Source: a bacterium
GTDB lineage: Bacteria > CAYTYR01 > UBA6262
NCBI GenBank assembly: GCA_028712365.1
Contig: JAQTQE010000008.1
Span: 1 to 62,345, forward strand
DNA length: 62,345 nt
Direction: 5' to 3'
Shown: piece by piece, positions 40,469 to 50,648 of the stretch
Numbering within the stretch: position 1 is the first letter of the stretch
Layout of the letters: the number at the start of each line of letters is the position of its first letter
The notes under the pieces: generated by a model
The model's database searches: none
The model's input: the letters and a program-made list of their open reading frames with translations, nothing else
What the model was told of the DNA's origin: nothing
Program-made: the position numbers and the translations under genes

Positions 40469-41909
40469 CAAAAACATTTCATTTTTTGTTAACCAAAACC
40501 TGCATTCTTTAGCGCGGCGGCTGTTGAAACAAATTCCCGCGGCGATCAAGAACGCCCAACTCTATCCCTTGGACCACCCATATTTTATCCATTCCTTGTC
40601 ACTAGTACAGGAAACCTTGGCCGAACTTTTTAAGTACCGGCCGGAGGTTACTTTCACTATGGTGGAAAACGAATTGTATTTTGGCAATATGGCTCTAGTG
40701 GAAGATACTTTAAACCTGCGCCAGTTTATCGAAGAATTTGAGAAAAGGAAGATCAATAGCTTAACTTTCCTATCCGCTGTTACGCGTGATGAGCTGATCG
40801 GTTTTATGCAGATCTTGGGCCGGGAAACTGGAGATAGTTGTGATTCCGTCATGGTCGCGGATAAACTAAGAGAGAAAGGGATCAATAATATCCAGCTGGG
40901 CACCGTACTACAATCAGAAGTAGTTGACGGTAAAGAAAATGGCGGTCGCGCAGTAATGAGATTTGACGCCCAAGCCCGGCAAAAGTCCCAGGGTATGTTT
41001 TTTGGCAGTATAGGAGTTATCAAACAGATCTTGCACAATGTGGAAAATGGCCAGAGCTTTAACCTGGATAATGTGCACAGGGTGGTTACCGATATTGTCA
41101 GCGTGATCAATAATGATGATAAATACCTGCTCGGTTTGACTACCATTAAGAATTACGATGAATATACTTTTAACCATTCAGTGAATGTAGCTGTTTTGTC
41201 TTTATATCTGGGTAAGTTGGTGGGATTAAATTCCGAACAATTACGCTTATTGGGAGAAGCAGCCATGCTGCATGATGTCGGGAAAGTGCGCATTCCCAAA
41301 GAGATCCTCAATAAGCAGGGCCTGTTGACTCCGGACGAATGGAAGATCATGGAAAGCCATACTCTGGAAGGGGCGGAAGTGTTAAGTAAGGTAGCCGGGA
41401 TCAGCGCCCTCAGTTTAGCCGTCGCTTTTGAACATCATCTTCATTATGATTTGAGCGGTTATCCCCGGGCAGAAAGGCTTAAAGAAATAAACCTGCTGAG
41501 CCGCTTAGTGACTATTTGCGATGTGTATGACGCAGCGACCAGTCTGCGGGTTTATCATGCTCCGGTATTGCCGGCTAAGGTTATAGCTTTAATTATCAGC
41601 AAGAAGGGTAGTTTTTTTGATCCGGCTCTGGCTAAAGCCTTTGTGCAAATGATGGGAGTATATCCGGTAGGCAGTTTGGTAAGACTTGACAATAATGAAC
41701 TGGCAGTGGTATATGCTAACAATCTGGATAATATTCTGCGGCCGAAAGTCATCCTGGTCAAACAGAAAATAGCTGGCCAAGATCCAGTTATTGTGGACCT
41801 GGAAGAGACCGCCGGCCCAGCTAAAGGATTTAAGTATTCTATCAGCGAGGCCTTGGCGCCGCGAGCTTATAATATAGATGTTACTGAATATTTTTATGAT
41901 AAGGATTAG
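40461..41909 (+). CDS. HD-GYP-type phosphodiesterase with LYPLxHP N-terminal domain
   Basis: A 482-residue protein. The N-terminal domain (~25-125; AAIKNAQLYPLDHPYFIHSL, INSLTFLSAVTRDELIGFMQIL) is homologous to that of the preceding HEAT protein. The C-terminal HD domain has HDVGKVRIP at 271-279. The GYP part is altered: EHHLHYDLSGYP at 324-335 keeps HH and GYP but lacks the usual E-x-x-D-G spacing residues. It may still hydrolyse c-di-GMP or another nucleotide, or have become a binding protein. The start is ATG 40461 within the previous gene's end. Confidence 0.85.
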   Translation: MIDKNISFFVNQNLHSLARRLLKQIPAAIKNAQLYPLDHPYFIHSLSLVQETLAELFKYRPEVTFTMVENELYFGNMALVEDTLNLRQFIEEFEKRKINSLTFLSAVTRDELIGFMQILGRETGDSCDSVMVADKLREKGINNIQLGTVLQSEVVDGKENGGRAVMRFDAQARQKSQGMFFGSIGVIKQILHNVENGQSFNLDNVHRVVTDIVSVINNDDKYLLGLTTIKNYDEYTFNHSVNVAVLSLYLGKLVGLNSEQLRLLGEAAMLHDVGKVRIPKEILNKQGLLTPDEWKIMESHTLEGAEVLSKVAGISALSLAVAFEHHLHYDLSGYPRAERLKEINLLSRLVTICDVYDAATSLRVYHAPVLPAKVIALIISKKGSFFDPALAKAFVQMMGVYPVGSLVRLDNNELAVVYANNLDNILRPKVILVKQKIAGQDPVIVDLEETAGPAKGFKYSISEALAPRAYNIDVTEYFYDKD

Positions 41910-41912
41910 CCG

Positions 41913-43118
41913 ATGAAACGAAGAATTATGTTGGTTTTGTTTGGTTTGCTGGTATTACTATTATCACCATCTGTTTACGGTGTCGAGGGAACGCTGAAAT
42001 TAACGATTAAACCGGTCAAAAAGCGCTATACTGTTTTTGAGCCGGTACAAATCCAGTTTACGATCAAGAATATAAGTCAACAACCAGTGAGCTTAAATAA
42101 TCTCTCGTGGCAGAATGGATCGCGGTGGCTTTATGCTTTAAGAATATATGACGCGAAAAAAAACAGGATCATACCAGCCGGGCAATATGTGTTCCGCAAA
42201 GAGCCGGAACCGGAAGAGATCACGATGATCAATCCAGGAGAGATTTTTGAACACTATTTAGCCATCGAAGAGATGTATAACCGGTTAAGTCCCGGTAAAT
42301 ACACGCTGGTCGGTTTGTATCATAACAACCCGTACAACCGGGATATCGATGATCAATTATGGGTCGGAGAGCTGGTTAGTAAACCGGTAGAAGTGGAAAT
42401 AGAGCCGCTGACAACTGAAGCTCTGGACCTTTATATCAGCCATTTACGGCAAGGGGACGATGCCCAACAACAATTCAGGGCCATGCAGATCCTGGCTTTA
42501 CACCAGGAACCACGGGCTATTTCGTTTTTACGGGGTATCGCGCTGCAGGAAACGAATGCCAATAATACTGAAGCGATTAAAGCCCTTGGTCTGATCGGTG
42601 AAGAAGCCATTCCCGCTTTATCTTCGCTTCTAGTCAACCTGGACCAGAGCCGCTGGCCGGAAATAATTTTCGCCTTGGGCATGACCAAAAGCACCAAGGC
42701 TATCCCCTACCTGGTACCTTTACTGCTCGTTAAACAGGAAGAAAATATCAGTGCCTGGGCGCTGAAGGCCTTAGCCAATATTAAAGATGTCCAATCCCGG
42801 GACTTGATCGTCCTAAAGTTAAAAGATCCGCGCGAAACTATCAGGCAAATAGCGGTTGAAGCTTTGGGGAAAAGTAAAGACGAAAGATTTATTCCGCTCC
42901 TGTTAGAGATGCTGCAAAATGAATTCCGGGCTAATGTACGGCGGCAGATAGCCAAAGCTCTTTATTTGTTGACCGGAGAAATTTATCCTTATAAGGATTT
43001 TCAGGGAAAGATCACGGCTTTCAATCCGGAAAAGGATCTAAGCCAGGATGAAAAGGATGGTCTGCATGACTACCTTGCCAGAGATCGTCAGGTCAGCAAG
43101 CCTGAGGATCCCGAGTAA
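41913..43118 (+). CDS. exported Ig-like plus HEAT-repeat protein
   Basis: A 401-residue protein with a signal peptide (LVLFGLLVLLLSPSVYG), an N-terminal beta-sandwich domain (~25-150; LKLTIKPVKKRYTVFEPVQIQFTIKN, PGKYTLVGLYHN), and a C-terminal run of HEAT repeats (ETIRQIAVEALGKSKDERFIPLLLEML). It is predicted periplasmic. It starts three bases after the HD-GYP stop, so it is part of the same operon. The function is unknown. Its last ~50 bases overlap the next gene. Confidence 0.8.
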   Translation: MKRRIMLVLFGLLVLLLSPSVYGVEGTLKLTIKPVKKRYTVFEPVQIQFTIKNISQQPVSLNNLSWQNGSRWLYALRIYDAKKNRIIPAGQYVFRKEPEPEEITMINPGEIFEHYLAIEEMYNRLSPGKYTLVGLYHNNPYNRDIDDQLWVGELVSKPVEVEIEPLTTEALDLYISHLRQGDDAQQQFRAMQILALHQEPRAISFLRGIALQETNANNTEAIKALGLIGEEAIPALSSLLVNLDQSRWPEIIFALGMTKSTKAIPYLVPLLLVKQEENISAWALKALANIKDVQSRDLIVLKLKDPRETIRQIAVEALGKSKDERFIPLLLEMLQNEFRANVRRQIAKALYLLTGEIYPYKDFQGKITAFNPEKDLSQDEKDGLHDYLARDRQVSKPEDPE

Positions 43119-44586
43119 GATCGCTGTTAAATATAAAGGCAAAAACATTACTTACCAGCAATTGTATCGTCAGGTAAGTGCGCTGGCTGTTAATTTACAG
43201 CAAAAAGCGCATTTGGCTAAAGGTGACAGGGTAGGTATACTGCTCAAGAACTGCCCGGAATACATCATTGCTTATTTTGCCTGTCTGGAAATAGGAGCCG
43301 TAGTAGTCCCTCTTAATACTTTCCTGACCGCCGCTGAACTGGTATATATTTTTAATGATTGCCAGATCAAAATGCTGATCACTGCCGAATCTTTTCTCCC
43401 GACCGTAAAGAAGATCCAGTCTTCGTATCCAGCCGCCCTGGACGTTATTTGCAGCGGTAAAAAAGAACCGGGGATCTTATCTTGGTTGGAGATGCTGGAT
43501 CCGCATCCCATCAATTGGCCGGTGATCCCGGGGCAGAAAGATGACCTGGCGGTAATTCTTTATACTTCCGGGACCACTGGATATCCTAAGGGGGCGATGC
43601 TTAGCCACGATAATTTGTTATCTAATATTCGTAGTTGCGCCAAAGCTATCGAACTCAAAGATAATGATTGTTTTATCTTGTTCTTGCCCATGTTCCATGC
43701 TTTTACCTTTACCGTGTGTGTCTTATTACCGCTTTTTATCGGGGCAAAAACTGTTATTCTGGAATCCGTGATGCCTTTTCACCGGGTATTAAAAAGTCTA
43801 GTAATAGACCGCATTACCGTCTTTGTATCTATTCCCGTAGTCTATAAATTGCTATTGAAAGCCAAGATCCCGGCATTCTTCTTTTTTTGGGTCTTACCGC
43901 TGCGTTTATGTGTTTCCGGCGGGGCGCCACTTCCTCCGGAAGTCCAGGCTGGTTTCGAAAGAAGATTTAAAATACCTTTATTGGAGGGTTATGGCTTATC
44001 CGAAGCTTCTCCAGTAGTGTCGATCAATCCACTTTCTGATGTTCGCCGGCCAGGTTCTATCGGTAAACCCTTGCCGGGCGTAGAAGTAGCCGTGATAGAT
44101 GAAAACGGTAAAGAGATGGAAACAAATGAAGTAGGAGAGATCGTGATCCGCGGTCCTAATGTCATGCAGGGATACTATAATGCTCCGGAACTGACTGCCC
44201 AAACCTTGAGGGGCGGTTGGCTTTATACCGGCGATATGGGGCGGGTGAACCAGGACGGCTATCTCTATATTTGTGACCGCAAGAAGGATATGATCCTGGT
44301 GCATGGTATGAATGTCTATTCGCGGGAAGTGGAGGATGTCCTTTTATCTCATCCCCAGGTGCTGGAAGTTGCCGTGATCGGCAAGAAAGATGAACATCAT
44401 GGTGAGATACCGGTAGCCTTTGTCGCGCTCAAAGAAGGGCAGGTATTATCTGCCAAAGATATTATCAATTTTTGCCGGGCTCATTTAGCTAATTATAAAG
44501 TTCCCCGCCAGGTACGCTTTTTTAGATCCCTGCCGAAAACTGCCACCGGTAAGATCTCCAAGAAAGAACTAAGAGCCATATTATAA
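43066..44586 (+). CDS. AMP-binding acyl-CoA ligase (FadD-like)
   Basis: A 506-residue ANL-family ligase that activates a carboxylic acid, probably a fatty acid, as acyl-AMP and then acyl-CoA. Seen: P-loop LYTSGTTGYPKGAMLSHDN, EGYGLSEASPVVSINP, YTGDMGRVNQDGYLYICDRKKDMI, and the C-terminal catalytic lysine in PKTATGKISKKELR. I prefer ATG 43066 (after AAAGGATGG) over ATG 43048. It overlaps the upstream gene by 53 bases and shares one base with mfd. Confidence 0.92.
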   Translation: MTTLPEIVRSASLRIPSKIAVKYKGKNITYQQLYRQVSALAVNLQQKAHLAKGDRVGILLKNCPEYIIAYFACLEIGAVVVPLNTFLTAAELVYIFNDCQIKMLITAESFLPTVKKIQSSYPAALDVICSGKKEPGILSWLEMLDPHPINWPVIPGQKDDLAVILYTSGTTGYPKGAMLSHDNLLSNIRSCAKAIELKDNDCFILFLPMFHAFTFTVCVLLPLFIGAKTVILESVMPFHRVLKSLVIDRITVFVSIPVVYKLLLKAKIPAFFFFWVLPLRLCVSGGAPLPPEVQAGFERRFKIPLLEGYGLSEASPVVSINPLSDVRRPGSIGKPLPGVEVAVIDENGKEMETNEVGEIVIRGPNVMQGYYNAPELTAQTLRGGWLYTGDMGRVNQDGYLYICDRKKDMILVHGMNVYSREVEDVLLSHPQVLEVAVIGKKDEHHGEIPVAFVALKEGQVLSAKDIINFCRAHLANYKVPRQVRFFRSLPKTATGKISKKELRAIL

Positions 44587-47500
44587 TGAAGGATTTATCC
44601 AGCGCTAATATATTTAATGACCAGCCGGTTTTTCTCGCTATGCTGTCAGCCTTGACGTCTAACCAAAAGCCTGAAATTGCCGGTTTAGCCGGGGCGAGCA
44701 AAGCTCTCTTTGCACGAGATTTAGGGAGACAATTGCGTTTGCCGTTGCTCGTTGTCGGAGAAGAAGAGCCAAGCTTGAAGTTCTATGAGGACCTGCTCTT
44801 TTTTGCCGGCGCTGAAGAAGTGAATATTTTTCTTGATGATGAATATGGCTATCTGCGATTACTGGAAGCTCTCAGGGCGCAGGTCAACTTTTTTTGTGTC
44901 GCTAGTCGCGAGGCCCTGTCCCAAGCTGTTATTCCCCTAGCTCGCTACGAAGAACTGCGCTTGTCCTTAGCCGCCGGCCAGACTATCAACCTGGAAAAAC
45001 TGACGAAGACCATCTCCGCTGCCGGATACCAACGGACTCCTTTTGTGGAAAAACCAGGTGATTTTTCTGTTCGGGGCGGGATCATCGACGTATTCATTCC
45101 CCTGGCCGGGGATCCTGTCCGGCTGGAATTTAATGGCGATATGCTCGAAAGCCTGCGTCAATTTGAAAGCTTTACCCAGCGGTCGGTTAACAACTTGGAA
45201 AAAATCTCGATCCTGCCTTTATGCTCGGAAAACGCCAATACTCCGCTTTGGTCGGTCTTGGGCACGAAATGCGTCTTACTGAAAAATGAATTATTAAAAC
45301 CATTGGCAGGATTACCGCCGGATTCCCTGGCTAAAGAATTGTCTTTAACCTTGGCCAGTTCGCCGCAAACCCTGTTCTTTGATTTCCAGCCAATGGATAG
45401 TTTTCATAGTTGTCTCGACCGGCTCAGAGAAAAGCTTAAATATTGGCGCACTCAGGGATATGCTGTGACTCTGGTAGCGGATAATACCGGCCAACAACAG
45501 CGTTTGCAGGAGTTGCTCGCCGCTGAGGTTGATTTTTGTAGCATGATGACCGGGGTTATCTCCGGCGGATTTATATCTGATACTCTAAAATTAGCCGTGG
45601 TCAGCGATGAAGAAATATTCGGCCGGTACCTGGAACGTAAATACTTAGCAAAAATAAAAAAACCAGTGCCGCTGGCTTTAAACCCGTTCACTGACTTAAA
45701 AGAACATGATTATATTGTCCATGAAACGTATGGTATTGGTGTCTATGAAGGCATCCAGCGCTTGGTTATCGGGAACAAAGAAGAAGATTTCTTGTCTTTA
45801 AAGTACGCTGAAGGTGATCGTCTTTATGTCCCGGTAGAACAAATGAATTTGGTACAGAAATACACTTCGGCCGGAGCCCACCCTGGGATCGCCAGGCTCA
45901 AAATGTACCGTTTGGGTGGCAATACCTGGCAACGGATCAAGGACCAGGTCAAAGAATCTACCCTGCATTTAGCTAAAGAATTATTAGGACTATACAGCGA
46001 GAGGTCTGTTATTGAAGGTAAGGCCTTTAATACTGATACGCGCTGGCAGCAGGAATTTGAGGCGGCTTTTATTTATGAAGAAACTCCGGATCAGCGGCAA
46101 GCTATCCAGGCTGTGAAGAACGATCTGTCCCGGAACAAGCCTATGGACCGGCTGGTCTGCGGCGATGTCGGTTACGGTAAAACAGAAGTGGCGATGCGGG
46201 CGGCTTTTATCGCGGTGAACAATAATAAACAAGTGGCGGTGCTGGTGCCGACCACTATCCTGGCCGAACAGCACTTGAACACCTTCCGGGAACGGTTAGC
46301 TGATTATCCGGTACGCGTAGAAATGCTGTCGCGTTTCCGCACTAAAGCTGAACATGAACGGGTGATCAAGGACCTGGGGAGAGGACTGGTGGATATTATC
46401 GTTGGCACCCACCGTCTGCTGCAAAAAGATATTAAATTCAAAGAGCTAGGTTTATTGGTGGTGGATGAAGAACAGCGGTTTGGCGTGAGTCATAAGGAAA
46501 AGATCAGGCAACTATACAAAAATGTGCATGCCTTGACCTTGACTGCTACTCCCATTCCCCGTACTCTGGAAATGTCCTTGAGCGGTATCCGGGATGTCAG
46601 TTTGATCAATAATCCACCCGAAGGGCGCCTGCCGGTGTCCACCTATGTAATGGAACATAATGATGAGGTCTTACGCCAGGCCATTTTGCATGAGATTTCC
46701 CGTTCCGGGCAGGTGTTTTATGTGCACAATCGGGTCCAGACTATAGACCGTGCCGCTAAAAAACTGGCTGAACTGGTGCCTGAGGCCAGGATCAGAGTAG
46801 CGCATGGCCAGATGAATTCCCGCACCCTGGAAAAGATCATGCTTGATTTCATCGCTAAAAAATTCGACGTGATCATGGCCACCACCATTATTGAATCAGG
46901 CTTGGATATGCCCAATGTCAATACTTTGATCGTGGATAATGCTACAAGATTCGGCTTGGCTGACCTGTATCAGTTGCGGGGCCGGGTAGGCCGGTCCAGC
47001 CGCCGGGCTTACAGCTATTTCTTCTATCCCCGTGATTTTGTTTTTACTGAAGATGCGGCGGCCAGATTGAAAGCCATCCAGGAATTTACCCAGCTAGGAT
47101 CAGGATTCAAAATAGCCATGCGTGACCTGGAATTGAGGGGCGCCGGGAACCTGCTGGGCAAAGAACAGAGCGGTTATATCTCTAAGGTCGGATTCGACCT
47201 GTATTGCAAACTTTTGCAGGAAAATATCCAGCGTTTAAAAGGTCAAAAAGAAGAGATCACTATTACTCCCAGTATCAATCTGCGGCTCAAAGCCTATTTA
47301 CCGGTTCCGTATATTAGTGACGAATTGCCCAGAATGGAAATATATAAGAAACTATCCCAAGTGAGTACTTTAGATGAATTGCGTGAAATTCACAGTGAGA
47401 TCAAGGATCGCTACGGCCCCTTGCCGCTGGAAGTGCTTAACTTGATCGAAATAATAGAATTACGCGTATTATGCCAGGAGTTATTAATAGAGGAGATTAG

Positions 47501-47681
47501 CGAACAGGATGACCATTGGGAGTTCATTTTTCACCCCCAAACCAAGGTAGCAGGATCCTCCCTGGTGAAACTGGCCAGTCAGTTTGCCGGAGAGGTAAGT
47601 TTCCAGGCTGGTCCGCCGTTTACTCTGGTGGTGAAAAAGGGCCCCCGGGTAATTTTAAGAAATATCTTGCAGAGACTCTGA
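44586..47681 (+). CDS. mfd: transcription-repair coupling factor
   Basis: A 1031-residue DNA translocase that removes stalled RNA polymerase and recruits UvrA. Domains in order: UvrB-like N-terminal region ([11 protein letters not shown]), RNA polymerase-interacting domain ([17 protein letters not shown]), then the RecG-like helicase core with Walker [31 protein letters not shown] and [16 protein letters not shown], and the C-terminal TRCF domain. It is somewhat shorter than the E. coli protein (1148), mainly in the N-terminal part. ATG 44586 overlaps the ligase stop by one base. Confidence 0.97.
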   Translation: MKDLSSANIFNDQPVFLAMLSALTSNQKPEIAGLAGASKALFARDLGRQLRLPLLVVGEEEPSLKFYEDLLFFAGAEEVNIFLDDEYGYLRLLEALRAQVNFFCVASREALSQAVIPLARYEELRLSLAAGQTINLEKLTKTISAAGYQRTPFVEKPGDFSVRGGIIDVFIPLAGDPVRLEFNGDMLESLRQFESFTQRSVNNLEKISILPLCSENANTPLWSVLGTKCVLLKNELLKPLAGLPPDSLAKELSLTLASSPQTLFFDFQPMDSFHSCLDRLREKLKYWRTQGYAVTLVADNTGQQQRLQELLAAEVDFCSMMTGVISGGFISDTLKLAVVSDEEIFGRYLERKYLAKIKKPVPLALNPFTDLKEHDYIVHETYGIGVYEGIQRLVIGNKEEDFLSLKYAEGDRLYVPVEQMNLVQKYTSAGAHPGIARLKMYRLGGNTWQRIKDQVKESTLHLAKELLGLYSERSVIEGKAFNTDTRWQQEFEAAFIYEETPDQRQAIQAVKNDLSRNKPMDRLVCGDVGYGKTEVAMRAAFIAVNNNKQVAVLVPTTILAEQHLNTFRERLADYPVRVEMLSRFRTKAEHERVIKDLGRGLVDIIVGTHRLLQKDIKFKELGLLVVDEEQRFGVSHKEKIRQLYKNVHALTLTATPIPRTLEMSLSGIRDVSLINNPPEGRLPVSTYVMEHNDEVLRQAILHEISRSGQVFYVHNRVQTIDRAAKKLAELVPEARIRVAHGQMNSRTLEKIMLDFIAKKFDVIMATTIIESGLDMPNVNTLIVDNATRFGLADLYQLRGRVGRSSRRAYSYFFYPRDFVFTEDAAARLKAIQEFTQLGSGFKIAMRDLELRGAGNLLGKEQSGYISKVGFDLYCKLLQENIQRLKGQKEEITITPSINLRLKAYLPVPYISDELPRMEIYKKLSQVSTLDELREIHSEIKDRYGPLPLEVLNLIEIIELRVLCQELLIEEISEQDDHWEFIFHPQTKVAGSSLVKLASQFAGEVSFQAGPPFTLVVKKGPRVILRNILQRL

Positions 47682-47695
47682 AATTATGATATAAA
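47667..47695 (+). promoter_or_regulatory. candidate promoter of the parvulin-pdxA-rsmA operon
   Basis: TTGCAG (47667-47672, inside the mfd end), 17 bases, TATAAA (47690-47695), then a leader with a run of Gs as ribosome site before ATG 47733. Confidence 0.6.
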
Positions 47696-47732
47696 TAAAC
47701 TTTAATTACATAGCAAACTGGGGGGGGAATAG

Positions 47733-48608
47733 ATGATTCACAACAGGAAAAAGATCCTGGCTATATTATCTTTACTTATAATAGCACAGGCCGGCTGCTC
47801 GCGTAAACAAGCGGTTTTAGCCAATATTGGCTCTAAAGTTATTACGAGCACTGATTTCACCGAACGGTTAAAACAGCTGCCGCCGCAATATCAGGCTTTG
47901 ATTCGGGCGGATGAGGATAAGAAAACCATGTTAGACGCCTTGGTTAAAGAACAATTGATCGTACAAGAAGCTAAAGAGCGTAATTTGGATAAAGAAAAGA
48001 CTATCCAGACAAAAATAGATACGATCGTGGACCAGATCTTGCTTGAAGAAATGATCAAAAGGGTAAGGGACTCCCAGCTGAAGCCCAGTGAAGCTGAAGC
48101 TAAAAATTACTATGACCAGCATAAGAGTGAATTTACCGGTCCGGAACGTATCAAAGTAGCTCATATCCTGGTGAAAGAAAAATCCCAGGCAGAGCAAGCC
48201 CTGGCGCAATTGAAAAAAGGGGCTGATTTTGGCCAGCTTGCCAAAGAATTGTCTATTGATAGCAGTTCCAGCAAGACAGGCGGGGAAATGGAATATTTCG
48301 GTAAAGGTGAGATGGTCCCGGATTTCGAAAAAGGGGCATTTGCCTTAACTACACCCGGACAGCTGAGCGAGCCGATCAAGACTGCGTTTGGCTATCATAT
48401 CATTAAGCTTATCGCTAAGAAGGCTGCCGGGGAAAAGAGCTTTGAAGAAGCTAAAGCTGAAGTAGAACGAGTGGTAGAAAAAAGCAAGTTCGACCAATGG
48501 TTAGAGAGTTTGAAGAAAAAATGGCATGTCAAGATCAATTATGAAAAGCTGAAAGAAATCAACATTACCGGGAGTTCTACAACCGGAAATAGCGAAGGAG
48601 AAAAGTAA
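47733..48608 (+). CDS. parvulin-type peptidyl-prolyl isomerase lipoprotein (PrsA/SurA-like)
   Basis: A 291-residue exported chaperone. Lipobox AQAGC (Cys22), SurA-like N-terminal helices (LDALVKEQLIVQEAKERNLD), and one rotamase domain (ERIKVAHILVKEK, GGEMEYFGKGEMVPDFEKGAFAL, AFGYHIIKL). It assists folding of exported proteins near the membrane. Its stop overlaps the next parvulin by one base; the two are tandem paralogues, one anchored and one soluble. Confidence 0.92.
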   Translation: MIHNRKKILAILSLLIIAQAGCSRKQAVLANIGSKVITSTDFTERLKQLPPQYQALIRADEDKKTMLDALVKEQLIVQEAKERNLDKEKTIQTKIDTIVDQILLEEMIKRVRDSQLKPSEAEAKNYYDQHKSEFTGPERIKVAHILVKEKSQAEQALAQLKKGADFGQLAKELSIDSSSSKTGGEMEYFGKGEMVPDFEKGAFALTTPGQLSEPIKTAFGYHIIKLIAKKAAGEKSFEEAKAEVERVVEKSKFDQWLESLKKKWHVKINYEKLKEINITGSSTTGNSEGEK

Positions 48609-49636
48609 TGAACAGAACTAGATTAAGTGTAGTAGTCGGGTTAGTTACCATTATTGGCTTGTTAGGCAGCGGCAGTGTGCTGGCTAAAGTAGTGAACAAA
48701 ACAGTAGCCGTAGTCAATAACGAGGTTATTACCCTGGAAGATTTTAATAAGAAGACCGGGCCGATGGTCGAACAATACCGCCGCGTATACAAAGGAACTG
48801 ATATAGAGGAAAAGCTCAAGGAAATGAAAAAAGAGATGCTGACCCAGCTGGTTGAAGAAAAGCTCCTGAGGCAAGAGGCTAAAAAGCAAAATATTATTGT
48901 CACCAAGCAAGATATCCAAAAAGGCGTTGATGAGGTTAAGAAACGGTTCAAACCGGAAAATGATTATAAAGAATACAAAGAAGAGCTTAAGCGCCAGGGC
49001 TACACGGAAAAGATTTTTGAGAATGATATTAAAGAACAGTTAATGGTAATGCAATTGATCGAGAAAGAGATTAAAGCTAAGGCGACGCTGCCCAATGAAG
49101 CCGAGGTCCAGAAATATTACGATGATCATAAAAAGGAACTAAAGCAAGAAGAACAGGTACGGGCGCGCCATATCCTGATCCGGCTGGATGAAAAAGCAGA
49201 CCTGAAAATCCAGTCCGCGGCCTTGAAAAAGATCCAGGAAATACAAGCTAAGATCAAAAAAGGCGAAGATTTCCCGGCTTTAGCCAAGGAATATTCAGAA
49301 GATCCTGGGTCCAAGGAAAATGGCGGGGATCTTGGCTTTTTTACCAAAGATACCATGGTGCCAGAGTTTAGCAAGGCGGCTTTTGCTTTGAAACCGGGAC
49401 AGGTTAGTGAAGCGGTAAAAACTTCTTTTGGTTATCACTTGATCAAAGTGGAAGAAACCAAGCCTGCTAAACAGCTGACATTGGATGATGAAGTTCCTGT
49501 TGGCGCCGGTAAAAACGTAAAAATAAAGGAATATATCCAAAATATGCTTTATCAACAGTCAATGGAAAAGAAATTTGAAGAATGGCTGAAGGACCTGAAA
49601 AGCAAGGCAAAAATAGAAATCAACGCTGTGGATTAA
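48608..49636 (+). CDS. surA: periplasmic SurA-like peptidyl-prolyl isomerase
   Basis: A 342-residue chaperone with a cleavable signal (VVVGLVTIIGLLGSGSVLA) and the SurA start of mature chain, VNKTVAVVNNEVITLEDF. One parvulin domain is present (VRARHILIRLDEK, GGDLGFFTKDTMVPEFSKAAFALKPG, FGYHLIKVEE); E. coli SurA has two. Its position directly before pdxA and rsmA repeats the E. coli surA-pdxA-rsmA order, which supports the SurA assignment and an outer-membrane protein folding role. Confidence 0.9.
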   Translation: MNRTRLSVVVGLVTIIGLLGSGSVLAKVVNKTVAVVNNEVITLEDFNKKTGPMVEQYRRVYKGTDIEEKLKEMKKEMLTQLVEEKLLRQEAKKQNIIVTKQDIQKGVDEVKKRFKPENDYKEYKEELKRQGYTEKIFENDIKEQLMVMQLIEKEIKAKATLPNEAEVQKYYDDHKKELKQEEQVRARHILIRLDEKADLKIQSAALKKIQEIQAKIKKGEDFPALAKEYSEDPGSKENGGDLGFFTKDTMVPEFSKAAFALKPGQVSEAVKTSFGYHLIKVEETKPAKQLTLDDEVPVGAGKNVKIKEYIQNMLYQQSMEKKFEEWLKDLKSKAKIEINAVD

Positions 49637-49640
49637 TAAT

Positions 49641-50648
49641 ATGGTTGATCAGGAAAAACCGGTTTTAGGGATCACGATCGGCGATGTTGCCGGGATCGGT
49701 CCGGAGATTATCGCCAAAGCTTGTCTGGAGCCGGAGATTTACCATCTTTGCCGGCCTGTCTTGATCGGGGATATTAAGATTTTCCAGGACTCCAAAAGGT
49801 TCCCGGTTAAGAGTTTTTCCGTTAAAGCGATTAATAAGCCCAGCGAGGCGGTCTTTGAATTCGGGCGCATTAATGTTATTAGTGTTGATAGTATAAATAT
49901 GGATGAATTGAAGATCGGGCAAGTCCAGAAAATGTGCGGCCAAGCGGCAGTCGAATATATTAAGGAAGCGGTCCGGCTGGCTCTGGCCGGGGAGATCAAA
50001 GGAGTAGTAACCGCTCCGATCAGTAAAGAAGCCATGCATCTGGCTGGCTTTAAATATAACGGACATACCGAGCTTTTAGCCGAGTTGACTAATACTACCA
50101 AATATGTAATGCTCCTGACCGGTGGAACGCTAAAAGTTATATTACTGACCAGGCATATGGCTCTCAAAGACGTGAGTAAAAATGTTACCGCGGAAAAAAT
50201 TATGGAAGCGATAGAACTGGGAGATAAAGGCCTGAGATTCTTCGGCATTGATTCACCCCGGATCGTGGTCTGCGGTTTAAATCCGCATATCGGTGAGGGT
50301 GGGATCCTGGGCAATGAAGAAAAAGATATTCTTATACCCGCCGTAAACCAGGCTAAAAAGAAAGGTTTTCATGTAGAAGGGCCGATCTCCAGTGATTCGG
50401 CTTTTTATTATGCCGCCGGCGGCCGGTATGACCTGGCTATTGCCATGTATCACGACCAGGGAATGATCCCGATCAAGTTACTGGCTTATAAGAGAGGCGT
50501 AAACATGACCCTGGGGTTACCCTTTGTTCGTACTTCGCCTTGTCATGGCACTGCCTTTGACCTGGCCGGTAAATGGGTCGCAGATTCAGGCAGTATGCTG
50601 GAAGCTTTAAAAGTAGCGGCTAAAGCCTGCCGGTTTGGTGATAAGTGA
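49641..50648 (+). CDS. pdxA: 4-hydroxythreonine-4-phosphate dehydrogenase
   Basis: A 335-residue pyridoxal-5'-phosphate pathway enzyme that oxidises 4-phosphohydroxy-threonine with NAD. Seen: ITIGDVAGIGPEI at the start, the metal-binding histidine in YNGHTELLA, CGLNPHIGEGGILGNEE, and AMYHDQGMIPIKLLA. It is the usual length. It lies between surA and rsmA, overlapping rsmA by four bases. Confidence 0.96.
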   Translation: MVDQEKPVLGITIGDVAGIGPEIIAKACLEPEIYHLCRPVLIGDIKIFQDSKRFPVKSFSVKAINKPSEAVFEFGRINVISVDSINMDELKIGQVQKMCGQAAVEYIKEAVRLALAGEIKGVVTAPISKEAMHLAGFKYNGHTELLAELTNTTKYVMLLTGGTLKVILLTRHMALKDVSKNVTAEKIMEAIELGDKGLRFFGIDSPRIVVCGLNPHIGEGGILGNEEKDILIPAVNQAKKKGFHVEGPISSDSAFYYAAGGRYDLAIAMYHDQGMIPIKLLAYKRGVNMTLGLPFVRTSPCHGTAFDLAGKWVADSGSMLEALKVAAKACRFGDK

